NCBI GenBank assembly: GCA_013146195.2
Contig: CM028380.1
Coordinates: 86,244,049-86,308,048 of the forward strand
Source: Codonopsis lanceolata
Lineage: Eukaryota; Streptophyta; Magnoliopsida; Asterales; Campanulaceae
Length of the DNA: 64,000 nucleotides
Direction of reading: 5' to 3'
Below, one piece after another: positions 33,156-43,641 of the stretch. The notes below the pieces were generated by a model. The model searched no databases, had not been told where the DNA came from, and saw nothing but the letters and a program-made list of their open reading frames with translations. Numbering within the stretch: the stretch's first letter is position 1; each line of letters begins with the position of its first letter. The position numbers and the translations under genes were made by a program.

Positions 33156-33156
33156 A

Positions 33157-34904
33157 CTGTGAGTGCCCCAGAAAATATTCCCCGCAATCGCGCGCTCCCT
33201 TTTTTAGGCGAAAACGTAGCTCGGGGAAGACATCACTCCTTTCATTCCGTCTTCCCTTGTAAGTTAAAATTAAAAGTACAAAAAGATTGTTGTCAAGAAG
33301 CGTGTTGAATGTGCCTCGGTCACTTGAGTATGCTTGAGTCCATTATGAGAGCTTTGGATTTTCCCATATCTCATCCTCTCTTGTTTAGGGGAAAACAAGA
33401 TACCAAAAACACATCACCCTTTCATTCACATCTTCCCTTGTTTAGGAGAAAATGGAAAAGTGCAAAAAAGAATGTTGCGAAGGTGCGTGGGAACACGCCC
33501 AGCCTCACTGTGGACTTGGGTCCATTTTGGGTCACTATGAGTGCTTTAGGTTTTCCGTGTCTCTTCCTCCCTTGTTTAGGGGAAAACAAGATACAGAAAG
33601 TGCATCACCTTTTCATTCCTATTTTCCCTTTGTTTAGGGGAAGACGGAAAAGTGCAAGAAAGGATGTTGCGGGCCTCACTGTGATCCAAAATGCTGTAAC
33701 AGAGTCATCATCTTTATTTTAAGGAGAAATAAAGAAAAACAAAAAATAACCAGAATTTGTAAAAAGGGGGTTCGGAGGCTAAGTTACGAGGTGGGAAGGT
33801 GTTAGGCACCCAACTCGCCCTTTCGGTCTCAAAATAGTTTTTGGCTAAAATATGTTTTTATTATATTTATTCAGCAAATGAAATAAAACATTTAAACAAA
33901 TATATATGTATCTACATTATTTACAGACTTGCAACCTCTTCCTTCCAGAAATTAGAAATATATTTACAAATATTTGACCATAATAATGTCTCTTTTAGTG
34001 CTATTTTCTATGGAAATCCAGGTAGCATAACTGCTTATATTATTTACATCGGGCCGGCTGGATATAGCTTTTTTATTTATAAAAAGACTCTTAAAGGCTT
34101 ACCTTTAAGGACGTAGGGTGTGCTCGTTCTGTCCTTCCGGGAGAGGGAGTTTTTTTGTTGTGGAGATTCGGGTAGAGTGACTGCTTCCGAAAGCTGCTTT
34201 CTGGCACCGTGGAACGGGCGGAACAACTGCTTTTGTTTTTGTTGTTGTTTGTTTGCTTCTAGCGGAGATCGGGCTGAGCAACTGCTTGATTTTGGCGGAT
34301 TTGACATCTGTATTCGGGCAGGGCAACTGCTCTTTATGAGATTTTTGGACCGAGAAAATGGGGTGGAATCCTAGGGGGGAGGCTAAGGTTCACTTTGACT
34401 GGTTGGTTTTGTGTTTGGGGAGATTTGACGGAACTTCGAGGCTTATAGGAGAGGAACTTTCAGGATGATCTTTCTCTGCGTAAAGTGAACGCGGTGTGTG
34501 TGAAGGGTGTGAAATTTCTCTGTCCCAATTCTGAAGCCGACACCTTTATTTATGGCTGGGAGTGGGGACTCCGTTGGCATTTATGATTTTCTTTCTGTGC
34601 TTCATTGACTTGTACCGCGCGCTTGAGAGAGTGTACCGAAGGCAAAGTGCTACAGTGCACTAGCACTATTCTGGCGCCACCCACATATGAAGTGGGCACC
34701 GCGCTTGGTTCCCATATGAGGGGGCGCCAGGTTCCAAACATAGGCCTCTTTTTGACACTTTGGCCCTTGCATTTCACTGTTTTGCGCATCCTGCTTTCCC
34801 TTTTACATTTTTAAACCATGTAACTTGACATTTGTTAAGTTTTAACAAGTCTTGATATCGCATGTCATGTCACATACTGGGGGTAAAAAATTGGGGCGTC
34901 TACA
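33157..34904 (-). repeat. G1 5' LTR (about 1750 bp)
   Basis: The minus strand starts TGTAGACGCCCC at 34904 and ends CA at 33158-33157, next to the primer site. It contains a tandem duplication (33190-33690) and a block ending GTGTTAGGCACCC (33800-33820) that I recognise from other plant Tat-type LTRs. Short frames such as 34120-34374 and 34550-34789 have no known product. Confidence 0.8.
33190..33690. repeat. Three imperfect tandem repeats (about 180-195 bp) in G1 LTR
   Basis: The word TTTAGGGGAAAAC or close variants occurs near 33202, 33382 and 33577, each preceded by TTTTCC-type and followed by CATCACYCTTTCATTC and a GAAAAGTGCAA word (Y is C or T). The repeats are diverged and differ in length. 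Confidence 0.75.
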
Positions 34905-35760
34905 CCTATTCCTCATATCCATACACTAATCCTCATCCCAATACCAATTTTCCTCCTTCGAACACCAATACCCCATATCGATACCCGAGAAACCTTCTAT
35001 TCTCCACCATCAACCCACTCCAAAATAGTCCTCATGCTGATCCCAGAAGCTATGACCCCCAGGGGAAAGTTACGACCTATCTCCCTTTTAATAATTTTGG
35101 CCACCAAATAAGGGCTACGAACATAGCACCTCTTCTTGCCTCTTGGTATTTACCAACCACCCCAGTTAGCCACAGATACCGCTAAAGCACCACCACCTTC
35201 GAAGATTGAAACACATTTGAAAATCTCAAGGAAATGATGCTCAAAGTTGTGAGCAAGGGAGAATTCTCGACACGATCATTAAGCCTATAACCTTCAGCAA
35301 TTTTACCATCAAAATTCAAAATGCCGAACATAGAAAAATTTGATGGAACCGGTTGCCCTATCTCCCACTTAAGATCCTATGCCATTGGAATACAATCACG
35401 AGGCGCTAGTTTCGAAGCCATGGCTACTAACTTCCACTAAACCTTAGTAGGGGCTGCAAAACAATGGCTCATGTTGGCAGATAGTAGCACACTGAATACT
35501 TGGGATAAGATTGCTGACGAATTTCAGAAAAGATACAAAGATAACAGTAGTTCTGAAAACAAAAGAGAGCTGGAATCGTGCACACAAAGGGAAAAAGAAA
35601 CCTGCGCAGACTTCGCGGCCAGATGGAAAATGAAAGTTGCCCAAACTCTGGATAGGCCCACGCCACTGAATCAACCAGAATGTTCCTAAAAAATCTTGGG
35701 CCAATATATCTTGAAAACATGAAATACATTCCCTACGTAGATTTCAATGCCATCATTGAA
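34905..35760 (+). pseudogene. G2 gag remnant
   Basis: Starts in the Pro/Asn-rich region (NTNTPYRYP at 34968-34994), homologous to the same region of G1 gag, and continues through a damaged central part to an intact stretch at 35471-35689 with WDKIADEFQKRYKDN and CTQREKETCADFAARWKMK. Several stops and frame changes interrupt it. The amino-terminal part is cut off by G1. Confidence 0.8.
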
Positions 35761-36169
35761 GTAGGGATCTGAATAAATGAAGAAGTACGGACCGGGCAAT
35801 TAAAGACCAATACATCGTCCAGCTATTTTCGTTACTCCAAAGGAAAAACAACTTCAGGAGTAGCAGTGAATGTTATAGGGGATACCTAACAACCTCACCA
35901 CAGTCAACTTTACCAACCAAGCTTATGGTAACATACCATGGTTATACGGAACATACAAAACAGTCAACACCATTGGGGGGAAATAGTGGTACGAACAGAA
36001 ACTCCAGAATTGATAGTTATAATTGCCAATTCTAATAGCACAATACAGCAGCAACAGAAGAAGACTTGACAATTATCAATCTGGGGCTGAACAGCAAAAT
36101 CAGAGAAGTCAGAACTAGCAGTTATCTGCAAGGTCAAGACAGATTAGCATTGATCAGTTTGTTGACAGA
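35761..36169 (+). pseudogene. G2 gag-pol junction, decayed
   Basis: Continuous with gag and RT but without a readable domain; a protease would be expected here and no DTG/DSG motif was found. Probably deleted and eroded. Confidence 0.45.
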
Positions 36170-36880
36170 GTTTTCAGATGTGTTCGCATGGTCTTATAAA
36201 GACATGCCAGGGTTGTATCTAGCAGTTGTACAGCACTAGATTCCGACATATCCAGATGCTAAGCCAGTCAAGCAGAAACTCTGCAAAATAAAGCCAGAAT
36301 GGTCTCTACAAGTCAAAGAAGAGATCATGAAACAACTCAGTGTTGAATTCATCTGGGTAGTGGAATACCCCATTTGGTTGTCAAACATAGTTACAATACT
36401 GAAACTCAATGGAATGGTTCAGATATGTGTGTCACTTCCGTGACCTCAACAAAGCGTTGACCAAAGATGACTTCCCCTACCAAACATCGATATTGTGGTA
36501 GATGTCGTGGCCTCTCACAAAATAAGGTCATTTGTAAACGACATGCTTGGATACAACCAGATCAAAATAGCGATAAAGGATCAAGAGAAGACCTCTTTTA
36601 TCACCCCTTGGGGGACATACTACTACACAGTCATGTCATTTGGACTGAAAAATTCTGGGGCTACATACCAGAGGGATGCTACTGCCCTATTCCATGACAT
36701 GATACATAAAGAGATTGAGGTGTACGTGGACATGATCATTCACTCAAATGATACAGACGGTACCCACATCAAAGATCTCTGCAAGTTCTTTGAGAGACTA
36801 CAAAAGCACCAAATGAAACTCAACCGAGCCAAATGCACTTTTAAGATCACCAAAGGAAAAGTGGGTTCATGGTAACCGAG
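36170..36880 (+). pseudogene. G2 reverse transcriptase, damaged active site
   Basis: The start of RT (FAWSYKDMPG-type segment near 36187) has several stops. The core is open at 36495-36875: DMLGYNQIKIAIKDQEKTSF, TPWGTYYYTVMSFGLKNSGA, and a catalytic region reading YVDMIIHSND. Family members read YVDD; here the second Asp is missing, apparently by loss of one codon. The enzyme would copy element RNA into DNA in the particle; this copy should be inactive. Confidence 0.85.
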
Positions 36881-38196
36881 CAGGGAATTGAAATAGAACC
36901 TGTTAAAGTTAAATCCATCAGAGACATGCCACAGCCAACAACTCCAAGTGAAGTCAAAGGTTTCCTTGGGTGATTGCAATACATTAGTCGGTTCATCAAA
37001 CAGTTAACCTCCATGTGTGAGTCGCTATTTAAATTGCTGAAAAAGGATACAGACAGAGTATGGGATAAAGAATGCCAACTCGCCTTTGAGGCAATCAAAG
37101 GATACCTTGCTAGTCCGCCAGTTATAACTCCTCCTCATACACACAAACCATTGCTGTTACACCTCAACATCACAGACATTGCAGTAGGAGCCATGCTCGC
37201 ACAGGAAAGAAAAGATTTCTATGCCGAAAGTTAGAAGGTAGTGAACTCAACTACTCAGCTTAAGAGAAAAGTTCTACAGGTCTGGTTTGGGCAACACAAA
37301 GGCTCAAGACATACTTGCAAGCACAACCGATCAAAGTGATGTCCAGAATGGACCCAATCAAATATATCTTCGAAAAGTTGTCCCTCTTCAGTCAGTTAGC
37401 CAAATGGTCCTTCCTGCTCAATGAATTTGATATCACATATGCTACCCACAAGTCAATCAAGGGTACCATAATTGCAAACCACCTAGCAGATCTACCACTA
37501 GAAACAGAAAATGTCGAGGAGACAGACTTCCCAGATGAAGGCATTTGCAAGATCACCGATCACGATACCAAGTGGAAACTATTCTTTGATGGAGTTGTCA
37601 ATAAAAGAGGTTTTGGCATAGGGATACTGCTCATTGACCCAGCAGATTCTCATACACCTTTAGCTGTAAGGTTGGAATTTGAATGCTCCAACAACACTAC
37701 CGAATACGAAGCCTGCATTGCTGGTCTAGAAAAAGCACTTCGAAAAGGGGCCAAAGAATTAGAAGTCTTCGGTGATTCCGCCCTGATAATAAATCAACTC
37801 GAAGGAAAATGGAAAACACAAGATCCCCGCATGCAGCTATATCATGCTCGTCTGACTACCCTTGTTAAGAAGTTCGATGACATATCCTTCCATTACTTGC
37901 CGCGAGACAAAAATTGTTTCGTAGATGCTTTAGCAACCTTGGCTTCACTGGTCGAGGTCCCCTTAGATATGAACATACATCTATTTGTAGTAGGAAAGAA
38001 AGTCACTCATGCTTACTGCTTCAGCATCAACATAGATACCGAGGAAAACACTGAGCCTTGGTACACAGACATTTGGAATGTACTCAAGAAAAATAAGTAC
38101 CCAACTAGCTTAGACAAAAAAGGAAGGATCGCCCTTCACCGATCGGCCGCACTGTTTGTTATCAGTGGAGATAGCCTTTATAAAAGGCATTATTAG
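36881..38196 (+). pseudogene. G2 RNase H plus second (archaeal-type) RNase H
   Basis: The first RNase H (36974-37430) shows WDKECQLAFEAIKGYLASPP and LLLHLNITDIAVGAML. The second lies in the open frame 37315-38196: FFDGVVNKRGFGIGILL, NNTTEYEACIAGLEKAL, VFGDSALIINQLEGKW and FVDALATLASLVEVP, giving the Asp-Glu-Asp-Asp catalytic set. Two adjacent RNase H domains are characteristic of Tat-lineage gypsy elements. The frame between them is broken by stops near 37230-37290. Confidence 0.85.
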
Positions 38197-39303
38197 GGTC
38201 TGAATCTGTTGTGTATAGATCGAGTCTAGGCAAAGCAAGTCATGGACCAATTGCATGGTGGTACCTATGGCCCTCACATGAACGGGCACATGCTCTCCAA
38301 GAAAGCTATCCGATAGGGATATTATTGGAGTACATTGGAAACCGACTGCATCCGTTGGGTACAACACTGCGACAAGTGTCAGCATTTCGCCAATCTACAG
38401 CATGTTCCCCCGTAGATATTATACAACTCAGTAGCCCCTTGGCCCTTCTCAACTTGGGGAATCGATGTCATAGGACAGGGTTACACAAAAGGGACAAACT
38501 GTCACGAATATGTCCTGGTAGCCATAGACTACATCATCAAATGGGTAGAGGCCGCCTCCTGCAAAGTATTGAATGCCAAGAAAGTGGCTGAGTTTATCAG
38601 GACTAACATCATCTACAGATACGGAGTACCGTTTGAAATGATCTCTGATAATGGCACACATTTCGAGGGCAAAGTTAATAAGCTACTCGATGAATTTAGA
38701 GTGCAACGACATAAGTCATCCTTATATCAGCAACAAGCCAATGGAGTAGTCGAAGCTGCAAATAAAACAATTGAAAATATCATCCGGAAAATGGTAGAAA
38801 CCGAAAAGGATTAGCCCGATAAATTGCCATTAGCACTTTGGGAATACCGCACATTAGTCCGAACACCTACAGGGGCTGCGCCATACTCCTTAGCATACGA
38901 CATGGAAGCCCTGCTACCTATTGAGGTCGAGATTCCATCATTGAGAGTGATGATGGAAACAAACATAGTTGAAGTTGGCTAGCTTAGACAGTGTTGCGAT
39001 AAGTTAGCACTGATTCTTTAGCGCAAACTGCTATCTTTAGAACACACACAAGCGTATCACAGAAGAATCGCTCGAGCATTCAACAAAAACGTCAAGGACC
39101 GAAACATCCAAGTAGGGTACCTGGTACTCAGAGAAAAGCCCCCCAGTTACGTCGACACCAGGGGAAAGTGGAAGTCTCCGTGGATGGGACCGTGCATAGT
39201 TAAACAGATACAATCAGGAGGTGTCGTGTTCCTCACCAACCAGAATGGCGAAGATCTAGTTCAGCCCTTCAACATGGATAAACTAAAACGATTCTACGCA
39301 TAG
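38197..39303 (+). pseudogene. G2 integrase
   Basis: Zinc-binding region near 38330-38400 (CIRWVQHCDKCQ in one frame), first catalytic Asp region WGIDVIGQG near 38455, then the frame 38569-38814: ISDNGTHFEGK with the second Asp, and NGVVEAANKTIENI with the Glu. After a stop at 38812-38814 the C-terminal part (LALWEYRTLVRTPTG, then MGPCIVKQIQSG) runs to the TAG at 39301-39303. Integrase would insert the cDNA in the host genome; stops at 38812, about 38980 and 39019 disable this copy. Confidence 0.83.
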
Positions 39304-40218
39304 GCCCGGGTAATGCTAATATAGCATGCTACAATGGCCCCAATAATTTATCTCTTTCTTCATCTCGGTAGGTTGAAAACCCAAAAGGGCAGCCTAGGCA
39401 AAAGTTAGAGATAAACAAAAAAGAAATAAATAAGGAGCAATAAGGGCTCGGTAAGTTGAAAACCCGAAAGGGTGACTTAGGCAAAAGGTAAAGCAACAAA
39501 AAAGAAAACCAGGAGAAAAAAGGAGAGAGAGAAAAAGTGTCTAGCGTATAGTCTCCATCATACATCGTACAGTTTCAGCATACAGCCTCCAACGTACAAC
39601 TTTTAGCATACGGCCCCAACATACAATTTACAATGTACAGTGTACAGCATGTTCTACAACAACGAAAAAGGGTCTTCAACAAAGAGTATTTTCCTTGGTG
39701 TAAGAACGACGTTGACCCGGGCCACATTTTTTAGGAAACGTAGGCAGCCTTCGGGTGCGGTTGAAGATAGCAAAAACGGTTGAAAAGGAAAAACCGTGAA
39801 ATCGTCAAAGGTAGTAAGAAAGACGATCGAAGACAACAAAGGACAAAAATGGACAAAAGTTCATTCAAGCGCTGCAGAATATATTACAACGTGGTCCAAT
39901 ATCTTACAAGAGTCTCTTGACCAACAAAAGGGGAAAACCACTACTCACATAATTAAAATATTAAACATAAATAAGGTCCATAATAATGCAACTATGGAGT
40001 ATGTCTAAAACACTGAAATAATTGTTAACATCTCTAAACAGTACCATAATCACCAACTCCAAACACTTTGGGTAGTCAGTAACACCCCCATATATCATCA
40101 CTAGTGAACATGAACCCCCAAGATGGTCAATAACCATACCCGCCAGCTAATACAAGTATCCATGATCAATCTCTACGGCGACCGAGTCGATACCGGACAT
40201 TTCACCGAGGTGCCGCTA
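39304..40218 (+). other. G2 3' untranslated region
   Basis: Contains two copies of TCGGTARGTTGAAAACCC followed by AAAGGG and CTTAGGC/CCTAGGC words (39364-39405 and 39449-39488; R is A or G) and a later GAAACGTAGGCAGCCTTCGG word (39734), which I recognise from other plant Tat elements. At 39540-39650 short degenerate repeats of CATACAGC occur. No sense-strand gene is supported. Confidence 0.65.
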
Positions 40219-40818
40219 CTACCCTGGCCTCACCCGGCTGAGAAGAATTGAACTTTCCTCATCGTTCCCGACATAACCGTCGTCAGGTCCCACAGCGTTA
40301 CTTGGTCCCGCACCATCATCAAGGCCCGCTACATTGAGAAACCTACCAGCTGTGTGACTGGTTCGTGTGCCAGCACCAGACCTGCCTACATTGCTCCTAC
40401 GATCGATAGTACGACTTGGCCCCACGTCATCCGATCATTCATCATTACCTCTCCATAGAGCAGTACTTGGGCCAGCACTCTCATGACTGTATCTTCTCTG
40501 GGCCTCACTACCCGGAAAACGTCGGTTCGACCGACGTATAGCTGGTAAAGCTGAAGGACCCGAGCTTTCTATATCCTCGCCAATCTCCATGAGACAGGCA
40601 TCCAGACCGTTAGAAACTCTGCGACCCAGAATAATCCTGAGGGTCCTTTTGATCACATGAGAGTGCTCCTCTGTATACACAACCAGCCACGAAAGATACA
40701 CAGATAATAGAAAAATGTTCACAGAACGACTAGAGGCATCGACCCGCGATGCATGACCCCTTCGCCATAAGCCTTGGATGGCCCAAGGAATGTCGTCATC
40801 ACTTGAGTACAGCGGCAT
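40219..40818 (-). pseudogene. G2 antisense reading frame, unknown product
   Basis: From an ATG at 40818 one minus-strand frame runs to 40219 (about 200 codons) with only one stop (TGA, 40434-40432). It contains WAIQGLWRRGHASRVDAS, a hydrophobic stretch (NIFLLSVYLSWLVVYTEE) and a Gly/Ser/Arg-rich C-terminus. Similar frame remnants (FWREHVVPYQSRP) reach upstream to about 40870, so the protein may have been longer. Antisense frames between pol and the 3' LTR are reported in some Tat elements, and some of those carry plant mobile domain-like proteins; I cannot confirm this from motifs. Confidence 0.5.
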
Positions 40819-41030
40819 CAGAGGCCGACTTTGATATGGGACAACATGTTCCCGCCAGAACTGGCGGAGATTCTATAGGGTAGATAGAAAGTCACTCTAT
40901 GCAGACCAACCAGGATGACCTAGGAATACTCTCTAATATACTGATGAAAGCTGTAGATCTGCCAGTACCTGATCACCCATACTATATCAGTAGAGTTTAC
41001 ATGCAGGAAGTGCTCCACCCAATGCACTTC
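40819..41030. other. G2 end before the Z insertion
   Basis: Minus-strand fragments such as HWVEHFLHVN (about 41025-40995) suggest more of the antisense protein, but stops interrupt every frame. The G2 3' LTR is not seen, so it should lie beyond Z. Confidence 0.45.
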
Positions 41031-42228
41031 TGTTGGTCCCAAAATAGGCTCAATCTAGGCTAGAAGGGGGGGTTGAATAGCCTAGTTATGTTTTTAGCAA
41101 AACTTTTCGTAAACACTTCTTAAAGATTTCTTGAAGGGTTAAATAGAAGTGTTAAGGCAATGAAACTGCAATCGTTAAGAGTGCTTTGTGAAGGCGCATG
41201 CATTATGGAGAAGATAAGCACAAGCAGTTAATGAGAAATGTAAAAACAGTTCAAACATCACACAGAAATTTGAAGTGGTTCGTACTGTGAATAGTACTAC
41301 ATCCACTACCAAAGTGGTTAGCTTTGGATTTTAAAAGTGCACTTGTTTATCCACTAGGTTTATGAGTAAGATCACTAATGGATCGTGTACAAAATGGGTT
41401 TTTAACCAAGTGTATAAAGGTGAGAGAGACACTCAATGATTAAATGTTCTCTTCACGTGTAGAATTAAAGAACAGTTTAAAGACAAACTAAATGAAGCTG
41501 AAACGAATTTAAGATGGTAGATCTGCAGCTTCATAGAGTTTGGTGAAGTGTTAGTCCTTGTCCTTTGATCTCTTGAATGCTTGAGTGTTGAAGATGAAGC
41601 TTTTGAGTTTAATGCGCAAGAGTTATTCTTCAAATCTTCAAGACTTGAATAAATACTAGGACGAGATCTTTGGACCGTTGGATTGAGACAGATTGAAATG
41701 TGTCCAATGTTCTTTTGCATTGAATGCAATTCGGCGCTTTGGAAGATGTAACAGCCACAGTCATCAGAGATGCAGTGTGCAGAGAGGACATTCCCAATTT
41801 GAGTAAAGTTTCGCATTGTGCTCGCAGCTTGGAAAGTCTTCTTAGCCAAAACGGGTAATGTCTTCAGTCTTCAGAGTTAAGAGACAGTCTGGACAGTTGT
41901 CATCATGCAGAGTTGACTCTTTGAAAAAGAAATTTGATGAAGACATAAAGAATAGATATTTTCGAAAATATCATATAGGTGTACACATGTCAAGATCTTG
42001 TGATTTGGCCAATTTTGATTTTCCGGTCTCTGAGCAGACTTCAAAGTCTGCTGGTCCTTCAAGGCTGCTGTAGAAGCTTTGCAAAACCGCGCCTAGACTA
42101 ACACTTAAACAGTTCTAAACAAATTGATTCTAAGATAGTTGCCACACTAATCGACGCTGCAGACCTTTTAGCCATCAGACACTAGAATCAGAGGATGACT
42201 AAACCAAATCTAAAAGTAGGAATCAACA
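41031..42228 (-). repeat. Z 3' LTR (1198 bp)
   Basis: Left edge TGTTGGTCCC, right edge AATCAACA. Very similar over its length to the X LTR and, reversed, to the V 5' LTR. Confidence 0.9.
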
Positions 42229-42639
42229 ATCTCCTCCTATTTGGTTGATGTCATCATCTCGCCTACTAGCGTATTATTGAATCATGCACTGAGATAATAA
42301 CATGTCTTAAAGATTTTTAATAAGAGCAGACATGTCTCTCAGTGCAGGAGCCTTAGTAGAGAGATAGCTATACTAAGTACTTACAAGAGTAAAGCATTAA
42401 GAACTAGTACTAAGTAAAGCAGGGTTTAAATCTATGAGATAAGCACACATGCAACATGTAAAGATTTAAACACGAAGTTTAAATAGAGAAGATAATATCA
42501 AGATAAAGCAATTTAAACTTGGAAGAAACTGAGTCATCTGTGATTAAACAAGCTGTTTAAACAGCAGAAGTTTTGGCAAAACATCATAGTTTAAAGATAA
42601 AGATACATAACTAAATACCAACCGATTCAGAATAGATTG
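42229..42639 (-). promoter_or_regulatory. Z polypurine tract, stem-loop and 3' untranslated region
   Basis: Polypurine tract at 42240-42229 (minus strand ATAGGAGGAGAT). At 42285-42346 TGCACTGAGA and TCTCAGTGCA form an outer stem, and ACATGTCT with AGACATGT an inner one, around an AT-rich loop. This is the best preserved of the four stem-loops. The rest is AT-rich and noncoding. Confidence 0.72.
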
Positions 42640-43340
42640 GGCTGAGTGCGTCGTCGTTCTAAGTAGTCTCCAACCCAGACTCTGATTCTGTCATTTAGGC
42701 GTTCACGTAGTCGGTTCTGTTCTTCAATCGTGGCTTGATTCAAAAAGTGAGTAGCTCTCTCCTCCTCGATGGCACCAACCCTACGTTGTTCTCAGCCAGC
42801 CAGCCTCAGATCGCAACTTCGACCAGGCGAAGATCAGTGAAATCAACAACTTTACGTCTTCGAAGAATTGCTCGTGCCATCCCGGTTTTGAGCTCATTGA
42901 AAAGGGCACGAATGCTAATCTGCTGAGAGTGCAACATCCCTATCAGAGCAGCCTGTTGATCTTGAACCAGGAACCGGTGAGTAGTGAAAGCTTGAGCAGT
43001 GTCATTCACCAGTTGATCAAAAATCTTGCCTATGTCAAAGATGGTGGCATGAGTAGCATTGAGGCCATAGCTGAGGACGTCGATCTGCTGGGCCATAGAT
43101 GAGACCGTGCTGTTGAGCTGAGCAAGCTGGTCGTTGTTTGCTCGAAGAAGATCGAGAAGGGCAGGATCAGCGGCGTTGGAAGGTAGAGAAGGGTTGAGGT
43201 TGATGGAAATATGGCTTGTTGAAGGATGATGAGCAGGGTTTGGAGAGGAGGAAGATGAAACAGGTGGTTAGTGACGAGGTTGTAGAGAGGAGGGTTGGAA
43301 TCTATTTCAATGTCGCTGGCTGGCTAACGATGGAGAAAGG

Positions 43341-43641
43341 GAAGAAGAAGAAGAAGAAGAAGAAGAAGAAGAAGAAGAAGAAGAAGAAGAAGAAGAAGAA
43401 GAAGAAGAAGAAGAAGAAGAAGAAGAAGAAGAAGAAGAAGAAGAAGAAGAAGAAGAAGAAGAAGAAGAAGAAGAAGAAGAAGAAGAAGAAGAAGAAGAAG
43501 AAGAAGAAGAAGAAGAAGAAGAAGAAGAAGAAGAAGAAGAAGAAGAAGAAGAAGAAGAAGAAGAAGAAGAAGAAGAAGAAGAAGAAGAAGAAGAAGAAGA
43601 AGAAGAAGAAGAAGAAGAAGAAGAAGAAGAAGAAGAAGAAG
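43341..43641. repeat. (GAA)n/(TTC)n microsatellite, 100 triplets
   Basis: A perfect run of about 300 bp. On the minus strand it is in frame as TCT and encodes poly-Ser in the accessory gene. The X copy has only a few Ser codons at the same place (14715-14745), so the run expanded after the copies separated, or was inflated in assembly. Confidence 0.95.

Larger units (their letters stand above)
25678..34904 (-). mobile_element. G1: Ty3/gypsy Tat-type element without pol
   Basis: Minus-strand order: 5' LTR (34904-33157), primer site (33155-33138), leader, gag (31886-30264), about 2.7 kb of unrecognised DNA, a tandem-repeat region (27560-26221), a purine-rich tract (about 25885-25874) and the start of the 3' LTR (25873-25678), where Y is inserted. 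The two LTR copies share about 195 bp of clear homology. No protease, RT, RNase H or integrase could be found, so it is probably non-autonomous. It lies inside the gag of G2, a relative. Confidence 0.82.
34905..41030 (+). mobile_element. G2: Ty3/gypsy Tat-type element, 5' truncated
   Basis: Begins inside gag where G1 inserted, then RT, RNase H, a second RNase H and integrase (to 39303), a 3' untranslated region with Tat-like words, and an antisense frame. Its 3' side ends at the insertion of copia Z at 41031. The second, host-like RNase H next to the usual one is a mark of the Tat lineage. Decayed by many stops and frameshifts. Confidence 0.83.
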
